Positions 16,030 through 24,741 of a stretch of 44,567 nt of DNA are shown in pieces. Position 1 is the first letter of the stretch, and every line of letters starts with the position of its first letter. Location of the stretch: the NCBI GenBank assembly GCA_024636495.1, contig JAGXGZ010000069.1, forward strand, positions 1 to 44,567, in the 5' to 3' direction. The notes beneath the pieces were generated by a model. The model searched no databases. It was not told the origin of the DNA and saw only the letters and a program-made list of their open reading frames with translations. The DNA is from Roseobacter sp. (GTDB lineage: Bacteria > Pseudomonadota > Alphaproteobacteria > Rhodobacterales > Rhodobacteraceae). The position numbers and the translations under genes were made by a program.

Positions 16030-17321
16030 GATGCGCCTCCTGCTGTGTTGGCTTCGTTCCATGCCTCTTTCAGCGAGGGTGCCGTGACCTTGGCAATGCC
16101 CAGACCTACCGCCGTTATAACCACGGCGATCACCCATGGCAGGATGTCGTGGCTGCTGAAGGTCGTCCAGAAAATAGTCATTTCATCATCCCCCGTAGCG
16201 GCATGTCGCAGGTGGAATGTCATCTCGACCAAGGCGGCCAGACCCAAGGTGCCGATTGCAGCGGGAAGAAGCGTCTTGAGGTAGGGCTTGATCAGCCCGC
16301 TTGCCTTGCCCAACTTAAAGGCGGCCACATGCATCATGATCAGACCGGCCAGACCGCCCGGAAAGAACATCACCGTTGCGACAAACAAGACACCTGCATA
16401 AAAGGCCCACAGCTCGGTCGAGAGGCTGAGCACTGTTTGCAGCAAGGTAAAGGCAATCGCGCCGATGATCGGGCCGAAAAAGAAGCCAACACCCCCCAAG
16501 AACGTCACCAGAAGGATCACGCCGGATGACGCGGTGTTCAGGTTTTCCTCGGTCAGGATTTCATAGTTGATCGCGAACAAGCCGCCTGCGATCCCTGCGA
16601 AAAAACCCGATGCGATGAAGCTGTAGTAACGGACCCACCGCGCGGAATAGCCCAGAAACTGCGCCCGCTCGGGGTTGTCGCGCACGGCGTTTGCCATGCG
16701 GCCTACGGGTGTGCGGCTCCACAGGTACATCAAGGCAGCCGAGATGATCAGCCACGCGATGGTCAGGTAATAGACCTCGATCTGTTGCAGGAATTCGACA
16801 CCAAAGAACGGCTGCGCATAGGTGCGGTCACCGCTGATGCCTTCTTCGCCACCGAAAAACGCCACGATGATCACCGAACACGCAGCGATCAATTCACCGA
16901 CACCGAGCGAGATCATCGCGAACACCGTCCCGGCCGAGCGGGTCGAGAACGAGCCGACAATCATCGCCAGCCCCATGCCGAACAGACCGCCAAAGATCGG
17001 CAGGATCACCAACGGGATGGTTTCGAAAAAGTCGGACATGTTCATGATGTGCATACAGGCAAAGCCGCCCACACCGGCATAGACCGCGTGACCAAAGGAC
17101 AACATACCCCCCTGCCCCAACAGCATATTGTAAGCCAAGGCAAAGACGATGGTGATCGACATCTGGTTCATGATCGTCAGCGCCGAATTGTTGGTAAACA
17201 CCATCGGCAGGAATACCAGAACAACTGTGGCGATGACCCAAGGGGCCAGTGACAGCGTCATGGAACCTGCGCGCATGCGTTCCACTGCCTTGGCCGGATC
17301 GGTTGAAAGTTGATCTGTCAT
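16026..17321 (-). CDS. livM: ABC transporter permease LivM type
   Basis: 431 residues, longer than many LivM proteins. Multiple hydrophobic segments start at about residue 25, with LLGQGGMLSFGHAVYAGVGGF, the conserved LivM loop, and MANAVRDNPERAQFLGYSARWVRY as the cytoplasmic coupling helix. The C-terminal about 100 residues hold extra hydrophobic segments after the usual end of the permease core. It forms the channel with LivH. It overlaps livH at its start (ATGA) and livG at its end. Substrate not predictable. Confidence 0.92.
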   Translation of the reverse strand: MTDQLSTDPAKAVERMRAGSMTLSLAPWVIATVVLVFLPMVFTNNSALTIMNQMSITIVFALAYNMLLGQGGMLSFGHAVYAGVGGFACMHIMNMSDFFETIPLVILPIFGGLFGMGLAMIVGSFSTRSAGTVFAMISLGVGELIAACSVIIVAFFGGEEGISGDRTYAQPFFGVEFLQQIEVYYLTIAWLIISAALMYLWSRTPVGRMANAVRDNPERAQFLGYSARWVRYYSFIASGFFAGIAGGLFAINYEILTEENLNTASSGVILLVTFLGGVGFFFGPIIGAIAFTLLQTVLSLSTELWAFYAGVLFVATVMFFPGGLAGLIMMHVAAFKLGKASGLIKPYLKTLLPAAIGTLGLAALVEMTFHLRHAATGDDEMTIFWTTFSSHDILPWVIAVVITAVGLGIAKVTAPSLKEAWNEANTAGGAS

Positions 17322-18274
17322 GAAATGCGCTTTCCGAAAAGACCTGCAGGGCGGAAGATAAGGATCAGCACCATCAGGATGTAGGGTAGGATGTCAGCGA
17401 TCTGCGGGCTGGTCAGGCTCCAGAAATCACGGAAGACGCTTTCGCTAAGGTCCTCAGGCGTGGAAATACCAATGGCGTTTAGAATATTCTCCATCTCGAT
17501 GTTGTAGGATTTGGCGAAGGTCGTGATCCAGCCGATCAAAAGTGAAGCAACCAGCGCGCCCCAAAGCGAGCCAAGCCCGCCGATGACGATGGTCACAAAC
17601 ACGATAGAACCAAGAACAAACGCCATGCCGGGGAAGGTGCCCAACACAGGCCCCGCAATCACACCGGCGACACCCGCCAGCGCTGTTCCAACGCCAAACA
17701 CGCCCATGAAGATCAACGGCACGTTATGGCCCAAGGCCTCGACCGTGCGGGGATAGCTAAGCGCGGCTTGAATGATCATGCCGACGCGGGTTTTGGTCAG
17801 AACGTAAAGCAACCCAAGGAAGATGCCGACCGAGATAAAGATCATGAAGATTTTATACGCCGGGATCGAGTTGCCCGAGATCGCAAAAGCGGTAAAGTTC
17901 AACACATCCGGCACGGAATAGGGCATCTGGTTCTTGCCCCAGATAAATTGCACCAGCTCTTCGATTAGCAACGCCAGACCGAAGGTAAAGATCAGTTCCG
18001 GCACGTGGCCATATTGATGGACCCGGCGCAGACCGTAGCGTTCAACCCCTGCCCCCAGAACACCGACAATCAGCGGCGCGATCAAAAGGCCCATCCAGAA
18101 CCCAAGCGCGATGCTGATCTGATACGCAAAATACGCACCCAGCATATAAAAGCTGGCATGGGCAAAGTTCAAAACACCCATCATCGAGAAAATTAGGGTC
18201 AGACCGGCGGACAGCATAAACAACAGCAGTCCAGTAACCAGCCCGTCGATCAGATTGACGAGAACGAGGTCCAT
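17318..18274 (-). CDS. livH: ABC transporter permease LivH type
   Basis: 318 residues from the ATG at 18274, which has GGAGGGG seven bases upstream; an ATG 27 bases further out lacks this support. Characteristic N-terminus LVLVNLIDGLVTGLLLFMLS and the LivH signature LIFSMMGVLNFAHASFYMLG. About eight membrane segments are expected. It forms a heterodimeric channel with LivM. It is separated from the binding-protein gene by a hairpin that probably lowers expression of the membrane and ATPase genes relative to the binding protein. Confidence 0.92.
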   Translation of the reverse strand: MDLVLVNLIDGLVTGLLLFMLSAGLTLIFSMMGVLNFAHASFYMLGAYFAYQISIALGFWMGLLIAPLIVGVLGAGVERYGLRRVHQYGHVPELIFTFGLALLIEELVQFIWGKNQMPYSVPDVLNFTAFAISGNSIPAYKIFMIFISVGIFLGLLYVLTKTRVGMIIQAALSYPRTVEALGHNVPLIFMGVFGVGTALAGVAGVIAGPVLGTFPGMAFVLGSIVFVTIVIGGLGSLWGALVASLLIGWITTFAKSYNIEMENILNAIGISTPEDLSESVFRDFWSLTSPQIADILPYILMVLILIFRPAGLFGKRIS

Positions 18275-18322
18275 GAGGCCCCTCCAGGTGAGTGGTGGCA
18301 AGGTAGCGAAAAAGAAAATGAT

Positions 18323-18350
18323 GGCCCGTCTGCAGCTTAGCAGACGGGCC
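18323..18350 (-). terminator. Attenuating terminator between binding protein and livH
   Basis: GGCCCGTCTGC (18323-18333) and GCAGACGGGCC (18340-18350) form a perfect 11-bp stem with a 6-base loop. On the minus strand it is followed by ATCATTTTCTTTTT. It lies just after the binding-protein stop, in the place where partial terminators set the usual excess of binding protein over permease. Confidence 0.8.
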
Positions 18351-18363
18351 TTGGATCAGGCGC

Positions 18364-19608
18364 TTATGGGCGCTTCATCTCGCAGGTTGTTGCGCTGTCC
18401 ATCGACGCATTTACGACGGTGGATTCAGTCAAAACACCGAAACCGGAATTGTCGTAATCAAATTCGATGTTTTCGTCGGTGTGCACGCTAATGTTCATGT
18501 CCTGGATCAGCTGGTGATCCTGTGGGCGCATGTACAATTCGCCGCCCCACATGCTTGGGTACTTCATGCCTTCAAGTTTGCTTGCAACTGCAACGACATC
18601 ATCCGCGGTGCCCGCTTCGTTGATCGCTTGTGCCAGCATACCGATGGTGTTGAAGATCCGGCTTTGGTCGATGTTACCGTCCGGGTACTTTTCCTTGAAC
18701 GCGTTATAAAGCGTGCGCGCTTCTTCGGATGCGATCGGGTTGATACCGCCTTGCGAAATCAAACGAATTCGCCCCTTGCCGCTTTCACCAAAGGCCGCAG
18801 TGATGCCTGAGCCCGCCGCATAATAGGTGTAAATCGGGCCGGTAAAGCCGTTTTCAATGATCGACTTGCCAAGGCCCAACATGTCAGCACCCCAGTTGCC
18901 CGTGATGACAGCATCCGCTTCGGACGAGATCACTTTGCGCGCATAGGGGGTAAAGTCTTTTACCTTGCCGATGGGGTGCAGTTCGTTGCCGACGATTTCG
19001 ATGTCAGGGCGTTTGGCACCCAGCATGCTTTCGGCTGCTGCCGCAACGGCCTTACCAAAGGAATAGTCCTGACCGATCAGATAGACCTTCTTGATGCCCT
19101 CCTCCTTGGCGATCACGTCTGTCAGCGCGTGCATCTTGATGTCGGCGTTGGCATCGAAACGGAAGTGCCAGAAGTTACACTTTTCATTGGTCAGCGCAGG
19201 GTCAACCGCGGCGTAGTTCAAAAACAGAACACGGCTGTCCGGGTTACGGTTGTTATGCTTTTCGATGGCTTCGGTCAGCGCATTCGCAACACCCGAGGAG
19301 TTCCCCTGAACGATAAAGCGAACACCTTGGTCGATGGCGACCTGAAGCTGGATCAGCGATTCTTTCGGGCTGGTCTTGTTGTCAAAACCGACGACCTCGA
19401 ACATGTCGCCGTCCAGAACGCCGCCCTTTTCGTTGATCATATAATCAGCGGCAAATTCGAACTGGTGCAGGCCATTTGTGCCGGTGCTGGCAAACGGTCC
19501 GGACAAGGGATCGATAAAGGCAATTTTGATGTTTTCGGCAAAGGCCGCACTCGCGCCGATGACCAAAGAAAGCGCAGAGACTGCGCCCAATTTCGTGATA
19601 TTTTTCAT
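18364..19608 (-). CDS. Periplasmic substrate-binding protein of the Liv-type importer
   Basis: 414 residues from the ATG at 19608, with GGGAGG upstream; farther starts are rejected because this one opens a clear Sec signal peptide (MKNITKLGAVSALSLVIGAS, cleavage probably after AFA at about 24). The mature protein begins ENIKIAFIDPLSGPFAST, the standard type I periplasmic-binding fold of the LivJ/AmiC group, with YLIGQDYSFGKA in the second lobe. It captures the substrate in the periplasm for LivHMGF. This group binds amino acids, amides, urea and also aromatic or other organic acids; co-transcription with CoA-pathway genes suggests an organic acid. Cysteines near 182 and at the C-terminal CEMKRP could form a disulphide. 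Confidence 0.92.
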   Translation of the reverse strand: MKNITKLGAVSALSLVIGASAAFAENIKIAFIDPLSGPFASTGTNGLHQFEFAADYMINEKGGVLDGDMFEVVGFDNKTSPKESLIQLQVAIDQGVRFIVQGNSSGVANALTEAIEKHNNRNPDSRVLFLNYAAVDPALTNEKCNFWHFRFDANADIKMHALTDVIAKEEGIKKVYLIGQDYSFGKAVAAAAESMLGAKRPDIEIVGNELHPIGKVKDFTPYARKVISSEADAVITGNWGADMLGLGKSIIENGFTGPIYTYYAAGSGITAAFGESGKGRIRLISQGGINPIASEEARTLYNAFKEKYPDGNIDQSRIFNTIGMLAQAINEAGTADDVVAVASKLEGMKYPSMWGGELYMRPQDHQLIQDMNISVHTDENIEFDYDNSGFGVLTESTVVNASMDSATTCEMKRP

Positions 19609-20085
19609 TTTAATCCTCCCAAGGACGGCCAAGCACTTTGATGCGTTTTTATAGATTGCCAAGCCTTGAACAGAACCTTGCATAATGGGGTTTATTGTCA
19701 AGCGCCCGTGTTCAAAAGTTGCAAGAAACTAGGGTCATTTATGTCATATGTTGCGCCGTAAATCTAATGACACTCAACTGGGCACAGGGCGGGAAAGTGC
19801 ACTTATTTTAGGCGAAAAATGTGTCAACTTACTGTATTTGTTATTTTTTATTGTGCGCAACCCGTTGGGCGCACTGCCCACAAACTAGACGGAAACCTGA
19901 CAAATGTCCGGAATCCTCACTCGATGAATTTTTTGAAGCTCGGGACCACTTTTTCGGGGATTAAAAACCCAATACGCGTAAATGGTCATACCGGGCGTAA
20001 AAAACGCCCCGTTCCGCTATGCGGAATTTGAATCCGAAACTCTGAAATTGATTCTGGTGGTGGCCACACCCGTCGTTGGTGATCG
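19609..20085. other. Long intergenic leader of operon B
   Basis: This 477-base, comparatively AT-rich gap between the IclR stop and the binding-protein start contains the perfect palindrome at 20012-20026 and, next to it, the hairpin GGGCGT-N5-ACGCCC (19993-20009). The hairpin could end the IclR transcript, but it has no T-tract. No coding frame here has a convincing start or family match. The distance from the palindrome to the ATG leaves about 400 bases, so a long 5' leader is likely unless a promoter lies nearer. I did not recognise a riboswitch. Confidence 0.5.
20012..20026. promoter_or_regulatory. Perfect palindrome, probable IclR-type operator, site 2
   Basis: TTCCGC-TAT-GCGGAA, 6-bp arms with a 3-base centre. 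The length and symmetry suit the dimeric IclR-family proteins. It lies upstream of operon B and directly downstream of the IclR gene at the end of operon C. Near copies stand before operon A (1597-1611) and between operons C and D (27896-27910). Confidence 0.6.
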
Positions 20086-20883
20086 TCAAAACCGGATGCT
20101 GATCGCCTCGGCGGCTTTGATAAGCCGTTTGGCGTAAACGGTTTCGAGCTGTTTTTTCTTAACGTGAAAGGACGGGCCGCCAATGTTCAGGCCGTACACA
20201 ATAGACCCGTTTGGCGAAAAGACCGGAACGGCAATCCCGTTCACATCCGCGCGCCAATCGCCATAGCTTGAACAAAATCCCTTGGCGGCAAATTCTTCAA
20301 CAGCGGCGGCATAGCTTGCACGGGCGCGGGCTTCGGTCTGGGGGTCTATTTGCGCCACCAGATCAAACGCACGTTTGCGACTGTCGTCTTCCATGCCCAC
20401 TAGAATGGCCCGACCCATCGCTGAATCAAACAGAGGCAGGCGTGATCCGACCCTGATTTGAAGCGCCACATCTTCGCGCGACCGCTTGGTGCAGATATAG
20501 ACGACATCCAGCCGATGCTGTTCACCAATCGCGACAGTGATATAAGAATTAGGGCCATCGCGCAGCGCCTTCATCTCGGCCGCTGCACGGTCGCCGATTT
20601 CCATGCTGGTCAGCACGCCAAAGCCCAGTTGCAGCACGCCCGCCCCAAGGCGGTAGGTGCCGGTGCGCGGATCGGCAACAAGATAGTCCAACTCGCAAAG
20701 CGTGTGGGTCAGACGTGAAACCGTCGCTTTGGGCAGGCCTGTACGTTCGGCAAAATCGGTGTTGGTCAGCGCTGATTCATTGTCTCTAAACGCCCGCAAC
20801 ACGTCCAGCCCGCGCGCCAGCGCAGTGACAAAGTTTCTATCCTTTGCCTCGGCGGGATCGGTTGCGAACTCCTGATTTGACAT
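20086..20883 (-). CDS. IclR family transcriptional regulator
   Basis: 265 residues from the ATG at 20883, one base after the kinase stop, so it is co-translated with operon C. N-terminal winged HTH: ALARGLDVLRAFRDNESALT, then TDFAERTGLPKATVSRLTHT. The C-terminal effector-binding domain ends with GIAVPVFSPNGSIVYGLNIG, as in IclR proteins binding small acids or their CoA or aromatic relatives. Its position as the last gene of operon C, whose promoter region carries a copy of the palindrome, implies autoregulation. It is the only IclR-type gene in the window and the best candidate to bind all three palindromes. Whether it activates or represses is not shown; site 1 abutting a -35 box suggests activation. 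Confidence 0.92.
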   Translation of the reverse strand: MSNQEFATDPAEAKDRNFVTALARGLDVLRAFRDNESALTNTDFAERTGLPKATVSRLTHTLCELDYLVADPRTGTYRLGAGVLQLGFGVLTSMEIGDRAAAEMKALRDGPNSYITVAIGEQHRLDVVYICTKRSREDVALQIRVGSRLPLFDSAMGRAILVGMEDDSRKRAFDLVAQIDPQTEARARASYAAAVEEFAAKGFCSSYGDWRADVNGIAVPVFSPNGSIVYGLNIGGPSFHVKKKQLETVYAKRLIKAAEAISIRF

Positions 20884-20884
20884 G

Positions 20885-21916
20885 CTATTTTCTTTCAAGG
20901 GCTTTAAGCCCGTTTGCCGCAAAGACCGGCACATAGGCCCCGACTTTCATCGCGCGTTCAGGGTTGGATGCATTACCATCCAGCGCACGTTTCAGCACAC
21001 CCTGAATGATCCCGGCCATGCGGAAAAAGCAGAACGCCAGATAAAAGCCAAAGTTGTCGATCCCGTCGATCCCGCGCCGCTCGCAATATTTAGCGATGAA
21101 TTCCTCGTCCGTTGGCACGCCAAGCGCCTTGCGATCCGCGCCGCCAAAACCGCGCCCTTCGGTCCCTGCGGGCATCTGCCATTGCATCATAACGGCGGCA
21201 AGGTCGGCATAGGGGTGCCCGATTGTGGACAGCTCCCAATCCAGCACGGCCAGACATTTCGTGCCGTCCTTTTCGAACATCATGTTGTCGATGCGGTAAT
21301 CGCCATGCACCAGCGTGCGCTGGCCGTCGTCCGCCGGAATGCTGGCTGTCAGTCGGTCGATCAGTTCATTCATCGCGGGCTGGTCTTCAGTTTCAGACGC
21401 GCGGTATTGCTTGGTCCAACGGGCGATCTGGCGCTCGTAGTAATTGCCCGGGGGGCCGTAATCCGCAAGCCCGACAGCATTGATATCAACGTCATGCAGC
21501 GCAGCCAGAACGCGGTTCATCTCGTCCATGATACCTGCGCGCACGCCGTTGGTTTCTTCCGGCATGCGCGGGTCCATAAAGTTGCGCCCGTTGATGTGGT
21601 CCATGATGTAGAACGCCGACCCGATCACATCGTCGTCTTCGCACAGCAGATGCATTTTCGACACCGGTACATCCGTGTCTTGCAAGGCACGCTGCACGCG
21701 AAATTCACGGTCGACTGCGTGGGCTGATTTCAGCAGTACGCCCGGCGGTTTGCGCCGCAACACATAGTTGCGGCTAGGGGTTTTCAGCAGGAACGTCGGG
21801 TTGGATTGCCCGGCTTGAAATTTCTCAACCTCAAGCGGGCCTTCGAACCCCTCCAGATGCTGCGAAAGGTAGTCTGAGACCTTGGGAATATCCAGCGTTT
21901 GGGTGTCGGTGCTCAT
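20885..21916 (-). CDS. APH-fold kinase of the ACAD10/11 type (LvaA-like)
   Basis: 343 residues, with AAGGAA before the ATG. Aminoglycoside-phosphotransferase fold: an N-lobe with FQAGQSNPTFLL and the RRKPPG strand, then the catalytic loop LVHGDYRIDN (D206, N211) and the metal-binding DWE (D226) in LDWELSTIGHPYADLA. This composition, especially GQSNPTF, HGDYRIDN and DWELSTIG, is that of the kinase domain fused to the dehydrogenase in mammalian ACAD10/ACAD11, and of bacterial LvaA. The established role of those proteins is phosphorylation of the 4-hydroxyl of 4-hydroxyacyl-CoA, so that the dehydrogenase partner can eliminate phosphate. The partner here is encoded at 5570-6883, in another operon. 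Antibiotic phosphorylation is unlikely in this context. Confidence 0.88.
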   Translation of the reverse strand: MSTDTQTLDIPKVSDYLSQHLEGFEGPLEVEKFQAGQSNPTFLLKTPSRNYVLRRKPPGVLLKSAHAVDREFRVQRALQDTDVPVSKMHLLCEDDDVIGSAFYIMDHINGRNFMDPRMPEETNGVRAGIMDEMNRVLAALHDVDINAVGLADYGPPGNYYERQIARWTKQYRASETEDQPAMNELIDRLTASIPADDGQRTLVHGDYRIDNMMFEKDGTKCLAVLDWELSTIGHPYADLAAVMMQWQMPAGTEGRGFGGADRKALGVPTDEEFIAKYCERRGIDGIDNFGFYLAFCFFRMAGIIQGVLKRALDGNASNPERAMKVGAYVPVFAANGLKALERK

Positions 21917-21927
21917 CAGATCATTCC

Positions 21928-22575
21928 TTAGCTATAGGTCAGCAGGCCAGCGGCGTCGCCTGTCATCATATGCGGGGTTGCATTGAATTCATGCAAGAAA
22001 AACGCCTTGGGGGTGAAAACAAATTTGGTGATCGAGGTGTTCTTGATCTGCAAATTCAAGGTCATCATCATCTTGTCAGGCGCACGTAACGACGCGGCGG
22101 TCAATTGCCCGATCACACCACCGGAACTGACGGCCAGCACCCGTTCAGCCCCCGGCGCACAGGCAGCAGCACGAGCTGTCTCAACCCGAGACGTAAAGTG
22201 TTCCCAAGTCTCGGCCACGCCGTCAATCTCGTCTGCTTGCCATTGAAAAACCGTCTCGCGCAGGGTGCGGAAATGGGTCTTGCGGTCGGCATTGACCAGA
22301 TGCGGCACCTCGCCTTTGTAGCGGGCCTGCAGCAGGTCTTTGAAATCATATTCGTTAAAGCCCGCGTGAGTGTCTCCCGCGTCAAATCCCATCGACGCAA
22401 GCGTTTCTTTTTGACGGGTCAGGGTGCCGGTGATTAACCGGTCCGGCACCCAGCCCATGTCACGCAAAGCCTGACCAACCGCCGCAGATTGCTGGTGCCC
22501 CAGATCCGACAACTTGTCATAGTTGTCAGCCCCGAAAGACGCCTGCCCGTGACGGATGACCAAAAGCTCTCCCAT
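21928..22575 (-). CDS. Histidine phosphatase (phosphoglycerate mutase fold) with altered second His
   Basis: 215 residues. Branch 2-like fold with the phospho-histidine motif VIRHGQASFG (R8, H9) and E75 in FNEYDF. The second catalytic His, normally in VSHGG, is replaced by S151 in AVSSGG; this is visible in the bases. It lies 11 bases upstream of the APH kinase start, so kinase and phosphatase-fold protein are made together. It may remove phosphate from an off-pathway or stalled phosphoacyl-CoA, or act as a binding partner if inactive. ACAD10 carries a HAD-type hydrolase domain beside its kinase domain, a loose parallel. The role is inferred. Confidence 0.82.
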   Translation of the reverse strand: MGELLVIRHGQASFGADNYDKLSDLGHQQSAAVGQALRDMGWVPDRLITGTLTRQKETLASMGFDAGDTHAGFNEYDFKDLLQARYKGEVPHLVNADRKTHFRTLRETVFQWQADEIDGVAETWEHFTSRVETARAAACAPGAERVLAVSSGGVIGQLTAASLRAPDKMMMTLNLQIKNTSITKFVFTPKAFFLHEFNATPHMMTGDAAGLLTYS

Positions 22576-22581
22576 GGTTGC

Positions 22582-23778
22582 TTACAGAACCTCAAACAGG
22601 CCAGCAGCGCCCATGCCGCCGCCGACACACATGGTGCAGACAACGTATTTGGCACCGCGACGCTTGCCTTCGATCAATGCGTGACCAACCATCCGCGCGC
22701 CCGACATGCCGTAGGGGTGCCCGATGGAAATAGCACCACCGTCCACATTTAACAGCTCGTCCGGTATGCCCAGCTTGTCGCGTGATGCAATGACCTGGCA
22801 GGCGAAGGCTTCGTTCAATTCCCACAGACCGATGTCTTCGATCTTCAACCCGTGCGCTTCCAGCAGTTTTGGCACGGCAAAGATCGGGCCGATCCCCATT
22901 TCGTCGGGCTCGCAGCCTGCGGCCATCACGCCGACATAGCGGCCCAGTGGCTGAAGCCCCCGGCGTTCGGCTTCCTTGGCTTCCATCACCACGGCGGCAG
23001 ATGCACCATCAGACAGCTGCGAGGCGTTGCCTGCTGTGATGAACTTGCCTTCGGCCAGGTGGATGCCGTCTTTGAAAACGGGCTTCAGACCTGCAAGGCT
23101 TTCAGCTGTCGTGCCGGGGCGGTTGCCCTCATCCTTTTCCAAGGTGATTTCGTGCTTGGAAATCTCTTTGGTTTCTTTGTCCTGAATCATCATCGTGGTG
23201 GTCATGGCCACGATCTCGTCGTCAAACCGGCCGGCCTGTTGTGCCTGATGCGTCAATTCCTGGCTGCGTGCGGCATATTCGTCCTGCGCTTCGCGGCTGA
23301 CGTTATAGCGCTCTGCCACATTTTCAGCGGTTTCCAGCATCGTCATATAGATTTCTGGCTTGTGCTGTTTAAGCCATGGGTCGGCACTGACGCGCATTTC
23401 GGGCGTTTGCACCAAGGAAATGCTGTCGACACCGCCGCCAATGACAATGTCCATACCATCGGTGATAACCTGCTTGGCTGCCGTGGCGATTGCCATCATG
23501 CCCGACGCGCACTGACGGTCCAGCGACATGCCACCAACCGTCACTGGCAGACCCGCACGGATCGCAGCCTGACGGGCGATGTTGCCAGCCTGATAGCCTT
23601 GCTGCAATGCCGAGCCGAACACGCAATCGGAAATTTCCGACCCGTCAAGGCCGGCACGCTTTACAGCGTTTTCGATCGCGTGGGCGGCAAGCGCCTGAGG
23701 TGTGGTTGCGTTGAACGCACCGCGATAGGCTTTGCCAATCGGGGTACGGGCTGTGGATACGATTACTGCGTCACGCAT
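22582..23778 (-). CDS. Thiolase (acetyl-CoA acyltransferase)
   Basis: 398 residues. It cleaves 3-ketoacyl-CoA with CoA. Nucleophilic Cys C90 in DRQCASGMM, His in [14 protein letters not shown], and the second catalytic Cys in [13 protein letters not shown]. The N-terminus [20 protein letters not shown] is typical of FadA/PhaA-type enzymes. It is the thiolytic end of the proposed pathway and is co-transcribed with dehydrogenase and SDR genes. It starts 27 bases after the SDR stop. Chain-length preference is not visible. Confidence 0.93.
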   Translation of the reverse strand: MRDAVIVSTARTPIGKAYRGAFNATTPQALAAHAIENAVKRAGLDGSEISDCVFGSALQQGYQAGNIARQAAIRAGLPVTVGGMSLDRQCASGMMAIATAAKQVITDGMDIVIGGGVDSISLVQTPEMRVSADPWLKQHKPEIYMTMLETAENVAERYNVSREAQDEYAARSQELTHQAQQAGRFDDEIVAMTTTMMIQDKETKEISKHEITLEKDEGNRPGTTAESLAGLKPVFKDGIHLAEGKFITAGNASQLSDGASAAVVMEAKEAERRGLQPLGRYVGVMAAGCEPDEMGIGPIFAVPKLLEAHGLKIEDIGLWELNEAFACQVIASRDKLGIPDELLNVDGGAISIGHPYGMSGARMVGHALIEGKRRGAKYVVCTMCVGGGMGAAGLFEVL

Positions 23779-23805
23779 GGTGATCTCCCTTTAAAGTTTA
23801 GTATC

Positions 23806-24732
23806 TTAGCCCCAATCCAGATCAAGACCTTGGGCCTTGGCTGCATTCAGAGCGTATTTCTTGGTTTGGCTAAAGGCGTCGGTCAGTTCTTGCTGGCCTG
23901 CCGGGTTGGCAATTTGGTCAAACGCTGCGGCGACACCTTCGGGGGTGTTGTCATTACCCGTCAAGGTGATCCCTTCGGTCTCGTAGACCCGCGTTTGCGC
24001 AAAGCTGCCAGCACCCGCGCCCAAAATCACACGGCTGGGGCCGTCTTCACTGACCAGATACAACAGCCCCGGCGTGATGGTTTCGGGGGCCAGCAAGGCC
24101 TGTGCCTGTTCAGGCAGCAGATCAGCCGTCATGCGGGTCGCGGCCGTCGGGGCCAGCGTATTAACGCGGATATTGTCGCGCGCGCCTTCCAGATGCAGCA
24201 CATTCATCAGCCCCATCATCGCGGCCTTGGCCGCCCCATAGTTGGATTGTCCAAAGTTGCCATAAAGCCCAGAGGCCGAGGACGTCAGCACGACCCGCCC
24301 GTATTTTTGCGCGCGCATGATCGGCCAGCAAGCGTGCGTCACGTTGGCCGACCCGATCAGATGCACGTCAACGACCTTGCGAAAATCTGACATCTCCATC
24401 TTGGTGAATGTCTTGTCGCGCAAGATGCCTGCGTTGTTGACGAGGATATCAATGCGGCCCCAAGCCTCCATCACTTTGGCGACCATGTCCTTGACGCCCG
24501 CCTCGTCCGAAACATCGCAGCCATGGGCCATCGCCTCGCCACCCGCATCACGGATTTCCTGCGCGACCGCTTCGGCAGCGGTGGATGACGCGCCTTGGCC
24601 GTCCGTCGTCACACCAAGGTCGTTGACCATAACCTTTGCGCCGCGCGCGGCTAGCCCCAAGGCATGACTGCGGCCAAGGCCCGTACCAGCGCCCGTAACA
24701 ATAGCAACACGGTTATCAAATCGGATGTCCAT
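23806..24732 (-). CDS. SDR family oxidoreductase, MFE-2-like (operon C)
   Basis: 308 residues from the second of two adjacent ATGs, which has the better spacing to AAGGGG. Nucleotide loop VTGAGTGLGRSHALGLAARG followed by VNDLG, the wording of the dehydrogenase part of peroxisomal multifunctional enzyme 2 (HSD17B4) and its bacterial relatives. Catalytic residues: SSASGLYGNFGQSNYGAAK. The C-terminal extension (LTDAFSQTKKYALN) is beyond the SDR core. It probably oxidises (3R)-hydroxyacyl-CoA, matching the R-specific MaoC hydratase in operon D. That pairing is inferred. Confidence 0.88.
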   Translation of the reverse strand: MDIRFDNRVAIVTGAGTGLGRSHALGLAARGAKVMVNDLGVTTDGQGASSTAAEAVAQEIRDAGGEAMAHGCDVSDEAGVKDMVAKVMEAWGRIDILVNNAGILRDKTFTKMEMSDFRKVVDVHLIGSANVTHACWPIMRAQKYGRVVLTSSASGLYGNFGQSNYGAAKAAMMGLMNVLHLEGARDNIRVNTLAPTAATRMTADLLPEQAQALLAPETITPGLLYLVSEDGPSRVILGAGAGSFAQTRVYETEGITLTGNDNTPEGVAAAFDQIANPAGQQELTDAFSQTKKYALNAAKAQGLDLDWG

Positions 24733-24741
24733 CATCGCCCC

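Noticed and set aside
19819..20031. Possible 70-residue protein in the leader of operon B
   Set aside because: No ribosome-binding site, no family resemblance, and it runs across the regulatory palindrome.
20885..21916. Aminoglycoside resistance phosphotransferase
   Set aside because: The APH fold is real, but the motif set and the neighbouring acyl-CoA genes are those of the ACAD10/11 kinase branch.
22852..24390. Long open frame on the plus strand (about 512 codons)
   Set aside because: Antisense to the thiolase and an SDR gene; His/Arg/Gln-rich translation typical of shadow frames.
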